DNA of 64,000 nt. It comes from Limisphaerales bacterium (GTDB taxonomy: Bacteria > Verrucomicrobiota > Verrucomicrobiia > Limisphaerales > UBA1100). The position numbers and the translations under genes are program-made. The notes below the pieces were generated by a model. It was not told the origin of the DNA. It did not search any database and saw only the letters and a list, made by a program, of their open reading frames with translations. The stretch's first letter is position 1, and each line of letters starts with the position of its first letter. The stretch spans positions 1-64,000 of the forward strand of contig JACNJL010000015.1 in NCBI GenBank assembly GCA_014382585.1, in the 5' to 3' direction. Shown in pieces: positions 24,770 to 31,909 of this stretch.

Positions 24770-24797
24770 TTGACGCTTGGCCGCTTGGGGCTATCCT
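24770..24797 (+). promoter_or_regulatory. Sigma-70-like promoter for the Gfo/Idh/MocA gene
   Basis: -35 TTGACG (24770-24775), 16-nt spacer, -10 TATCCT (24792-24797). Transcription would start near 24804 with a ~33-nt leader to the ATG at 24837. It lies in the 142-nt gap between two divergent genes. Confidence 0.45.
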
Positions 24798-24836
24798 TCG
24801 AAACACCAATTGGGCAACACAAACAAAAGGTATTTT

Positions 24837-26252
24837 ATGAGTAACAAAAATCTATCCCCCAAGGTCGGCGAAACCCGGCGCAAATTCCTCAAAACGACCG
24901 GCACAGTGGCCGCCGCGGCCGCCGCGTTAAAGGTGCCGGTGTACGCGGGCAACAAAGCGCCCTCAGCCAATGTCAAGGGCGCGAATGAAAAAATCGTGGT
25001 TGGCTATGTCGGCGTCGGCGGGCGCGGGTTCGGTGCACACGTGCGCCAAATGCGCCAACACGCCGAGGGCAACAATATCGCACAAGCGGCGATGTGCGAC
25101 GTGTCCAAGCACCGCGCCAATGCGGCGAAGGATTTTGTCACCAAAAGTTCCAAAGACACTGTGGAAGCATACACCGATTACCGCAAAGTGATCGAGCGCA
25201 AGGACATCGACGCGGTAGTGTGCGCCACGGTGGATCACTGGCACACGCGCATTTGCATCGAGGCGATGGAGAGCGGCAAAGATATTTATGTTGAGAAACC
25301 AATGACGCGTTATCTCGGCGAAGCGTTTAAATTGTACGACGCCGTGAAGCGCACCAAACGCAAGGTGCAAGTCGGCTCGCAGATCACCAGTTGCGGCAAC
25401 TTCGCCAAAGCCGCCGAGCTCATTGCCCAGGGTAAGATGGGCCCGCTCGTGCTCGCGCAAGGGTCGTACATGCGCAACAACCCCAAGGGCGAATGGAACT
25501 ACCGCCTGCAACCGTGGGCCACCAAGGGCGACATCCAATGGACCACCGAGAAAGGCAAGATCGGCTGGCTGCGTGAAGACATGAAACAAATCGGGTTCAA
25601 CGCCGACCATTATTTCCGCTGGCGCAAATACCTTCCGTACTGCGCCGGATTATTGGGTGATCTCATTCCGCATCGCCTCTTCCCGCTGATGCGCGCCACC
25701 GGCAAACCGGAATTCCCGAGCCGCGTCGTCTGCCTCGGCACCCGCAAGATCACGCCGGACCGCGACGTGAGCGACAACACGCAAGTGCTCGCCGAGTTCC
25801 CGAACGGAATGACGCTGATCGTCACCAGCTCGTCGGTCAATGAACAGGGCCTCAATGAAACCATCCGCGGCCAATACGGCACGATGTATCTCAGCACCAA
25901 CGGCAGCAGCCTCGAGTACAAACCCGAGCGCCCCTTTGCTGAGGAGTTTGATCCCGAAAGCTTCACCAACCTCGCCCCCAGCGGCAACACCACCCCGCAG
26001 CACCACAAAAACTGGCTCGACTGCATCCGCAACGGCGGCGAACCGGTGGCTGGAATCGACCTCGCCATCAAAGTGCAAACCGTGATTTCCCTCGCGGAAA
26101 TCGCCGATCGACGCGGCACGATGGCGCATTTCGATCCCAAAACCCGCAAGATCACCGACGGCACCGGCCGCGAGATCAAAGCCTACGATTACGCCGAGGA
26201 AGCCAAGCTCGACCAAGGTCCGTACGGCCCCATCAAAGAAATCGGCGGCTGA
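24837..26252 (+). CDS. Tat-exported Gfo/Idh/MocA family oxidoreductase
   Basis: 471 aa from ATG 24837. A twin-arginine signal (TRRKFLKTTGTVAAAAAALKV, RR at 14-15) sends it folded to the periplasm. NAD(P)-binding motif VGYVGVGGRGFG, then the EKP (VEKPMTRYLGEAFKL) that carries the catalytic-region lysine, and a C-terminal alpha/beta substrate domain. Exported members of this family are abundant in Planctomycetes and Verrucomicrobia and act on sugars or inositols. Followed by a strong intrinsic terminator, so monocistronic. Confidence 0.9.
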   Translation: MSNKNLSPKVGETRRKFLKTTGTVAAAAAALKVPVYAGNKAPSANVKGANEKIVVGYVGVGGRGFGAHVRQMRQHAEGNNIAQAAMCDVSKHRANAAKDFVTKSSKDTVEAYTDYRKVIERKDIDAVVCATVDHWHTRICIEAMESGKDIYVEKPMTRYLGEAFKLYDAVKRTKRKVQVGSQITSCGNFAKAAELIAQGKMGPLVLAQGSYMRNNPKGEWNYRLQPWATKGDIQWTTEKGKIGWLREDMKQIGFNADHYFRWRKYLPYCAGLLGDLIPHRLFPLMRATGKPEFPSRVVCLGTRKITPDRDVSDNTQVLAEFPNGMTLIVTSSSVNEQGLNETIRGQYGTMYLSTNGSSLEYKPERPFAEEFDPESFTNLAPSGNTTPQHHKNWLDCIRNGGEPVAGIDLAIKVQTVISLAEIADRRGTMAHFDPKTRKITDGTGREIKAYDYAEEAKLDQGPYGPIKEIGG

Positions 26253-26270
26253 GGCCATTGAAAATTCACG

Positions 26271-26301
26271 GGCTCCGCGGGCGACCGCGGAGCCTTTTTT
26301 T
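26271..26301 (+). terminator. Intrinsic terminator after the Gfo/Idh/MocA gene
   Basis: GGCTCCGCGG (26271-26280) and CCGCGGAGCC (26285-26294) form a perfect 10-bp stem around GCGA, followed by seven T. Confidence 0.93.
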
Positions 26302-26356
26302 ATGAACCGCCAAAACACAAAGACGCCAAGTTTTTGAGAGGGGCGCCGACAGTGCG

Positions 26357-27226
26357 ATGACTCCAAACGAAACCATCACCGTTGCCGCCGAGGCGATGGC
26401 CACTCGCTTTGAGGTCGCCTTGCACGGTGCGCCCGAAGCCACATTGCGCGCGGCGGCAGAAGAAGCTCTGGCGGAAATCACACGGCTCGAGGCGATGCTC
26501 AGCCTCTACCGGCCCACCAGCGAAATCGCCCACCTCAATCAACGTGCCGCGTACGAGCCGGTGCGTGTGTCCGCCGAAGTCTTCGCATTGCTCGAACGCT
26601 GCGTGGAATTAAACCAACAAACCCAAGGCGCATTCGACATCACCCTCGCGCCATTGATGCGGTGCTGGCGGTTTATGAATGACACCGGCGCGGTGCCCAC
26701 CGACGATGCGATCGCCGAGGCGCTCGCTTGCACTGGAATGCAACGCCTCCAACTCAACCCCGATGACACCACCGTGCAATTTACGTGCGAAGGCGTGATG
26801 CTCGACTTGGGCTCCATCGGCAAAGGCTACGCGCTCGAACAAGCCGCCGCGTGGTTGCGTGAAAATGAATTTGAAAATTTTCTCATTCACGGCGGCACCA
26901 GCACCGTATGCGCACGCGGTGCCCAAGCCGATGACAGCCCGTGGCGTGTGGCGGTGGAAAACCCCGACGATAATCAACCTCCGCTGCACATCGTTGATTT
27001 GAAAAATGAATCGCTGTCCGTTTCTGGTATCGGCGGCAAATCATTCATCGATGCCGAAGGCATCGAGCAAGGCCACGTCATCAATCCCCGCACCGGCCGC
27101 CCCTCCCAAGCCGCACGCGTGGCCGCGGTGGTGTGCGAACCCGCCACCGAAAGCGACGCGTGGGCAACTGCGTTTTTGGTGGACCCGAAGTTGGAAGTGC
27201 CGGAGGGGATGCGGGTTTTGAGGTAG
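26357..27226 (+). CDS. apbE: ApbE-family FAD:protein FMN transferase
   Basis: 289 aa. It attaches FMN covalently to Thr/Ser of target flavoproteins (such as NqrB/C or RnfG) using FAD and Mg. Seen: AMATRFEVALHG, TLAPLMRCWRF, LDLGSIGKGYALEQAA, GGTSTVCARG, and the GHVINPRTGRPS motif. The usual lipoprotein signal is absent: the protein starts directly at MTPNETITV, so it may be cytoplasmic. Start at 26357; the C-terminus overlaps the start of a dispersed repeat. No NQR/RNF operon in the window. Confidence 0.9.
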   Translation: MTPNETITVAAEAMATRFEVALHGAPEATLRAAAEEALAEITRLEAMLSLYRPTSEIAHLNQRAAYEPVRVSAEVFALLERCVELNQQTQGAFDITLAPLMRCWRFMNDTGAVPTDDAIAEALACTGMQRLQLNPDDTTVQFTCEGVMLDLGSIGKGYALEQAAAWLRENEFENFLIHGGTSTVCARGAQADDSPWRVAVENPDDNQPPLHIVDLKNESLSVSGIGGKSFIDAEGIEQGHVINPRTGRPSQAARVAAVVCEPATESDAWATAFLVDPKLEVPEGMRVLR

Positions 27227-27275
27227 AGCGGTTTCTCCAAAACCGCCTTGGCGCGCTCGGAGAGCACGCCCTGCC
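27223..27275. repeat. Dispersed 52-bp double-hairpin repeat, copy 1
   Basis: Sequence of the form TAGAGCGGTTTCTCCAAAACCGC followed by GCGCGCTCGGAGAGCACGCC. Its reverse complement matches the copy at 31857-31908. It comprises two hairpins, each a stem with a short loop. It overlaps the last codons of apbE. Confidence 0.75.
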
Positions 27276-27287
27276 TGTGAACGATCT

Positions 27288-29309
27288 TTAAAACGCCCCC
27301 TGTTGATAGGGGTCGAACGATCCAATCTTCCATTCGTCGATTAATTCATCGGGCAATTCCTTGAGGAAACGTGATGGGAGCTGGATCATATCCTCGCTGC
27401 TGCCGGCGGCGACGGTGCGGATGAGTGGATGGCACAGGTACAGCTCATCCTTTGCGCGGGTGATGGCGACGTAAAAGAGGCGGCGCTCTTCCTCCTCGCC
27501 GTCCAGAGAATCGAGCGAGCGATTGCTCGGGAACATTCCGTCGCACAGCATAATGACAAACACCACTTTGAACTCCAGCCCTTTGGCTTGGTGGATGGTG
27601 GTGAGGCGGAGCTTTTCGTCGTCCTCATTTTCAGAACGCTCCTGTTCGGCCTCCACGTTGGTGAGCAGTGCCAGCTCAGCCAGAAAATTTTCCAGCGATT
27701 CGTATTGGCGCGCAAACACACTGAGTTGCTCGATATCATCTCTTCGTTGCGGCGCTTTATCGTAATTCGCCTCCAGATAATCCGAATAGCCCGCCTCCAA
27801 AATCAATGAAATCATTTCGCCCGCATCACCGGCCACCGGTGGAGCTTCCAGCTGGGCGACCGTTGCGGAAAATTGTGCCCACGGCACTTTGGCTTTTTTG
27901 GGCACACCGGCGCAGAGCTGCACCGCCTCCGCCAACGGTCGGCTGCCCGCGTGTGTGGCCAGAAATTGGCCCCACAACTTCAGCGCCGTTTTGCCGCCCA
28001 CGCCGGGCAGCATCAGCACGAGCCGCTTGAAGGCCTGTTCGTCGCGCGGATTGGCCAGCCATTTGAGGTAGGACGTCACGTCCTTGATGTGCGCTTGTTC
28101 AAAAAACCGCACGCCGCTGGTGATCGAAAATGGAATGTTGCGCCGCGTTAATTCCAGTTGCAATTCCAGCGCGTGAAAATGCGAACGATACAGCACTGCC
28201 ATTTCATCGAGCTCGATGCCCTCCTCGCGCAGCTCCAGCGCGCGTTGGGCGATGAAGGCCGCTTGTTCGTCGGCGGCGCTGCACACCACTTTCGCGGGCT
28301 TCTCGCCCGAGTCACGACACGCGGCCAGTTCCTTGGCAAACTGCCGGGTGTTGGCGGCGATGGCCGCATTGGCGAGGTTCAGGATTTCCGGGGTGCTGCG
28401 GTAGTTCGTTTCGATTTTGTAGACTGCAGCGCCGGGATAACGCTTGGGGAATTCCATTATATTTGCGTAATTCGCACCGCGCCACGAGTAGATGCTTTGC
28501 GAATCATCGCCCACCACCATCACGTTTTTGTAACGCGCGCCGAGCAAGTCGATCAGCTCCGCCTGCAGCAAATTCGTGTCCTGATACTCATCCACGAGCA
28601 CAAACTGAAACCGTTGCTGATACATGGTGCGCACGTCCTCGTGTTCCTTCATCAAGCGCAGCCACAGCACCAGCAAATCATCAAAATCCATCAATCCATT
28701 GGCGAGCTTTCGCTCGGTGTAACGGCCGAGCACATCAGTGATTTGCTCCGTCAACGGCTCGAACCACGGGTAGCGGTCCTCAATAATTTCGCTCACCGGC
28801 ACTTGCTTGTTAATCGCCAGCGAGCCGATGTCGCCCACCACATCCGGCTTGGGAAAGCGCGTGGCCTTCACGTCGATCTCCGCCTCCACGATGCACGCGG
28901 TGACGAGCCCCTTGGCGTCCTCGCGATCTTGGATGGTAAACGACCGCGTGAACCCCAGCGCCTCCGCGTGCCGCCGCAACACGCGATGGCCGATGGAATG
29001 GAAGGTGCCGCCCCACAGCTCGCTCATATCGCGCCCAATCAAATCCGTCACGCGCCCCATCATTTCTTTGGCGGCTTTATTGGTGAACGTCAGCAGCAAA
29101 ATGCGATCCGCCGGCACGCCTTGTTCCAGCAAATACGCCACGCGATAAGTGAGCGTGCGCGTCTTGCCTGAGCCCGCGCCGGCAATCACCAACGCCGGCC
29201 CCGGCAGGGCGGTCACCGCCGCGCGCTGCGATTCGTTCAGCTCCGCCTCGTAGTCGATGTGTAAATCAACCGAGTCGCGATAAGGCTGCAAAGTGTACTC
29301 CCGTGGCAC
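27288..29309 (-). CDS. UvrD/PcrA/Rep-type superfamily 1 DNA helicase
   Basis: 673 aa. SF1A motifs in order: Q-motif LNESQRAAV, Walker A GAGSGKT (44-50), TFTNKAAKEM, DEYQDTN (motif II), GDDSQSIYSWRGA (III), ETNYRS (IV), and TTIHQAKGLEFKVVF (V) with VAITRAKDELYL (VI). A 3'-5' helicase for repair or replication restart. Slightly shorter than PcrA (~720); the C-terminal accessory region is short, so it may be closer to Rep. Start at 29309 (MPREYTLQPY). Confidence 0.93.
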   Translation of the reverse strand: MPREYTLQPYRDSVDLHIDYEAELNESQRAAVTALPGPALVIAGAGSGKTRTLTYRVAYLLEQGVPADRILLLTFTNKAAKEMMGRVTDLIGRDMSELWGGTFHSIGHRVLRRHAEALGFTRSFTIQDREDAKGLVTACIVEAEIDVKATRFPKPDVVGDIGSLAINKQVPVSEIIEDRYPWFEPLTEQITDVLGRYTERKLANGLMDFDDLLVLWLRLMKEHEDVRTMYQQRFQFVLVDEYQDTNLLQAELIDLLGARYKNVMVVGDDSQSIYSWRGANYANIMEFPKRYPGAAVYKIETNYRSTPEILNLANAAIAANTRQFAKELAACRDSGEKPAKVVCSAADEQAAFIAQRALELREEGIELDEMAVLYRSHFHALELQLELTRRNIPFSITSGVRFFEQAHIKDVTSYLKWLANPRDEQAFKRLVLMLPGVGGKTALKLWGQFLATHAGSRPLAEAVQLCAGVPKKAKVPWAQFSATVAQLEAPPVAGDAGEMISLILEAGYSDYLEANYDKAPQRRDDIEQLSVFARQYESLENFLAELALLTNVEAEQERSENEDDEKLRLTTIHQAKGLEFKVVFVIMLCDGMFPSNRSLDSLDGEEEERRLFYVAITRAKDELYLCHPLIRTVAAGSSEDMIQLPSRFLKELPDELIDEWKIGSFDPYQQGAF

Positions 29310-29317
29310 GCGGGCTA
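29294..29317. repeat. Short palindromic repeat (GTAC...GGGCTAC), copy 3
   Basis: GTACTCCCGTGG..CGCGGGCTAC spans the helicase start codon region, so either the helicase start is slightly downstream or the element was captured into the 5' end of the gene. Related to 4861-4887 and 5644-5672. Confidence 0.35.
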
Positions 29318-29360
29318 CGGTAAGGGCGGAAAGGCACTAGGGCGAGGGAAGAAGTTTTTA

Positions 29361-29503
29361 GTGAGTGGGGAATTGGGAGTAGAGTGCGGTTGGCGAGAAT
29401 CGCAGGCCGCGCAATCGTCCCAGCGGGACGAATGAAAATAGCCCTCCGGGTCACAACCCACTAATCCCTACTCCCAATTCCCTACACCCAATTCCCCACT
29501 CAC
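29361..29503. repeat. Inverted-repeat element with an internal double-hairpin unit
   Basis: GTGAGTGGGGAATTGGG (29361-29377) is exactly complementary to CCCAATTCCCCACTCAC (29487-29503), and GGGAGTAG pairs with a CTACTCCC near 29468. The inside holds CGTCCCAGCGGGACG (29416-29430), a spacer ending ATAGCCC, and a second weak hairpin CTCCGGGTCACAACCCA (29444-29460). It fills most of the 29310-29579 gap, which holds no gene. The inner unit has the same plan as 56985-57031. Confidence 0.65.
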
Positions 29504-29568
29504 CCCTAATTTCCCTCTCGCGAATAACTTATCATCGCGCCGCCCCGTTCACTCACTATTCTTCGTGC

Positions 29569-29578
29569 AGGAGGAGGT
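29569..29578 (+). promoter_or_regulatory. Strong SD deciding the start of the YwqK-like gene
   Basis: GGAGGAGG ends a few bases before the ATG at 29580 and sits after the alternative GTG at 29565, so the ATG is the real start. Confidence 0.7.
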
Positions 29579-29579
29579 T

Positions 29580-29927
29580 ATGCCGGATTCGGGACATCAC
29601 ACATTCACACCGCGCTGCGTGCGTTTGGTTCGCTTTGCGGATTTGGAACTGCGCGATGCCGGCGGTGCCGTACAGGATTTGCCCACATCACGGGACTTTT
29701 TCGACTGCCTTTCCTATTTCCAAAACGAACGCACCGCCTACACCGGCCGCGCGCAGGCGGTGGATTTGCGCGGGCGCGTGACGGCCGAAGGCTACTTTCA
29801 CGAAGGCCGCCCTGAGGGCCATTGGACGCGTTGGTACAATAACGGCCAAAAGCGCGAAGAATTTTTCATCACCAACGGCGAGTGCGCCCAAGCCCAACAT
29901 TGGGATAAAGACGGCGTGCCGATTTGA
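29580..29927 (+). CDS. Small MORN/YwqK-like repeat protein
   Basis: 115 aa from ATG 29580. The second half has one clear and one partial MORN/YwqK-type unit (VTAEGYFHEGRPEGHWTRWYNNGQKREEFFI and NGECAQAQHWDKDG), of the G.w..w..nGq...e pattern. The N-terminal ~60 residues are unrecognised. No signal peptide. The family is often annotated as a toxin-antitoxin 'antitoxin component YwqK', but no toxin is adjacent, so I would not infer that role. It may be co-transcribed with the ABC exporter 60 nt downstream. Confidence 0.7.
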   Translation: MPDSGHHTFTPRCVRLVRFADLELRDAGGAVQDLPTSRDFFDCLSYFQNERTAYTGRAQAVDLRGRVTAEGYFHEGRPEGHWTRWYNNGQKREEFFITNGECAQAQHWDKDGVPI

Positions 29928-29986
29928 TCTCCCTTCGTTTCAAATAAACCTTGGCGTCTTGGCGTCTTGGCGGTTCCATTCCCGCG

Positions 29987-31819
29987 ATGTCCAGTCACAG
30001 CCACGCAGATCACTCCGCCCCGGCGGGCGATCCCACCTTCACCGCGCGCAAACGTTCCACGATGGAAGTCCTCGGGCGCGTGTGGAAATATCTGCTGCCC
30101 TACAAAGGCCTCGCGATGGCGACGGTCGGCTGCGCGGTGCTGTCGCTCCTTTGCGCGCTCACCTATCCGAAGCTCACCCAATACATCATCGACGGCATCA
30201 TTGAAAATGACGGCGGCACCCAACGCCTCAAATGGGCGGTACTCGCAATGGGCGGCGCGTTTCTGCTGCGTGATTTGTTCAACAGCCTGCGCATTCGCAT
30301 CAACAATCATTTTGAGCAAAACGTCATCTACGATATGCGGCGTGACGTGTTCGGCAAACTGCAGCGGTTACCGGTCAATTATTTCGACAAACGCGCCAGC
30401 GGCGACCTGATGACGCGGGTCGTCGAAGACATCAACAACGTCGAGCGCGTGCTCATCGATGGCACTGAACAAGGCACCGTTGCCGTCCTTTGCATCGGCG
30501 GCATCAGCGGCATTTTGTTTTATACCAATCCATTTCTGGCCGCCATCGCCCTCTCGCCCCTGCCGCTGCTGGCCGCGGGCGCGTTGTGGTACACGCTCAC
30601 CGCGCACCGCCGTTACCGCCGCCAACGCGAAGCCGCCAGCGCAATGAACGCGCTCTTAATGGACGACCTGCAGGGCATCCGGCAAATCAAGGCGTACGGC
30701 CGGCAGGACCACGAGGACGCGCGCTTCGCCGATCGCTCCGACGCGCTCCGCCAAGGCAACCTCGGCATTATGCGCGCCTGGGCGAATTACAATCCGGCGA
30801 TGAATTTTTTCGCGGCGCTGGGCACCGTGCTCGTGCTGTGGTTTGGTGGACAGGAAGTGATGGCCGGCGAAATGACCACCGGCGAATTAGTCGGGTTTCT
30901 TTTTTATCTGATGCTTTTTTATGAACCCGTCGCGCGGTTGCACGGGCTAAACCAAATGCTCCAAAGCGCCCGCGCCGCAGGCGAGCGCGTGTTCGATATT
31001 CTCGACCACGACACCGAACGCGACGAGACCAGCAAAACCCAATTGCCCGAACCCGTGCGTGGCGAGGTGGTTTATGAAGACGTCGGTTTTGAATACGAAT
31101 CCGACCGGCCCATTTTGAAACACATTTCGCTGCACGCCAAGCCCGGCGAGATGATCGCACTCGTCGGCCCCACCGGCGCGGGCAAGAGCACGCTCGTGAA
31201 TTTGTTGCCGGCGTTTTACGAAATCAGTTCCGGCCGCGTTACTATTGATGGCCAAAGCGTGGCCGACACCTCGCTCGCTTCGCTGCGCCAACACATCGCC
31301 ATTGTCAGTCAGGAACCCTTTCTCTTCAACGGCACCATCCGCGAGAATATCCAATACGGCAAACTCGATGCCACCGAAGACGAACTCATCGCCGCCGCCA
31401 AAGCCGCCAACTGCCACGAATTTATCACCGCACTTCCCGAAAGTTACGACGCCCGCGTGGGCGAACGCGGCGTGAAACTCAGCGTCGGCGAAAAGCAACG
31501 CGTCAGCGTCGCGCGCGCATTGCTCGCCGACGCCCCGCTGCTCATCCTCGATGAAGCCACCGCCAGTGTAGACACCGCCACCGAGCGTTTAATTCAGGAA
31601 GCCCTCGAACACCTCATGGAAGGCCGCACCAGTTTTGTCATCGCCCATCGCCTCAGCACCATCCGCAAAGCCACCCAAATCTTAGTTCTAAAAAACGGCG
31701 AAATCATCGAACGCGGCACACACGAAACCCTCCTCGACCAAAACGGCCTCTACGCCAAGCTCGCCCGCATCCAAAACACCACCTTCATCGAAGAAAGCTT
31801 CGAGAAATTGGAAGGGTGA
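29987..31819 (+). CDS. ABC exporter, fused membrane and ATPase domains (MsbA-like)
   Basis: 610 aa from ATG 29987. Six-helix type I ABC membrane domain (about 45-340), then the ATPase: Walker A GPTGAGKST, Q-loop VSQEPFLFNGT, signature LSVGEKQRVSVARAL, Walker B LLILDEATASVD, and H-loop IAHRLSTI. It functions as a homodimer exporting lipids or drugs. The signature is LSVGE, a variant of LSGGQ. The substrate is unknown; the acyl-lipid enzyme next door (convergent) allows a lipid guess only. Confidence 0.93.
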   Translation: MSSHSHADHSAPAGDPTFTARKRSTMEVLGRVWKYLLPYKGLAMATVGCAVLSLLCALTYPKLTQYIIDGIIENDGGTQRLKWAVLAMGGAFLLRDLFNSLRIRINNHFEQNVIYDMRRDVFGKLQRLPVNYFDKRASGDLMTRVVEDINNVERVLIDGTEQGTVAVLCIGGISGILFYTNPFLAAIALSPLPLLAAGALWYTLTAHRRYRRQREAASAMNALLMDDLQGIRQIKAYGRQDHEDARFADRSDALRQGNLGIMRAWANYNPAMNFFAALGTVLVLWFGGQEVMAGEMTTGELVGFLFYLMLFYEPVARLHGLNQMLQSARAAGERVFDILDHDTERDETSKTQLPEPVRGEVVYEDVGFEYESDRPILKHISLHAKPGEMIALVGPTGAGKSTLVNLLPAFYEISSGRVTIDGQSVADTSLASLRQHIAIVSQEPFLFNGTIRENIQYGKLDATEDELIAAAKAANCHEFITALPESYDARVGERGVKLSVGEKQRVSVARALLADAPLLILDEATASVDTATERLIQEALEHLMEGRTSFVIAHRLSTIRKATQILVLKNGEIIERGTHETLLDQNGLYAKLARIQNTTFIEESFEKLEG

Positions 31820-31856
31820 TTTTCCCACCACAGAAGTACAGGGAACACAAAAGCGG

Positions 31857-31908
31857 GTAGGGCGTGCTCCCCGAGCGCGCCACGGCGGTTTCGGAGAAAC
31901 CGCCCTAC
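31857..31908. repeat. Dispersed 52-bp double-hairpin repeat, copy 2 (inverted)
   Basis: GTAGGGCGTGCTCCCCGAGCGCGCC then GGCGGTTTCGGAGAAACCGCC, ending CCCTAC. The second hairpin has a perfect 9-bp stem. It is the reverse complement of 27223-27275 and lies between two convergent genes. Confidence 0.8.
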
Positions 31909-31909
31909 C

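Noticed and set aside
29580-29927. Toxin-antitoxin assignment for the YwqK-like protein
   Set aside because: The only support is the family's historical name; no toxin gene is beside it, and the neighbours are a helicase and an exporter.
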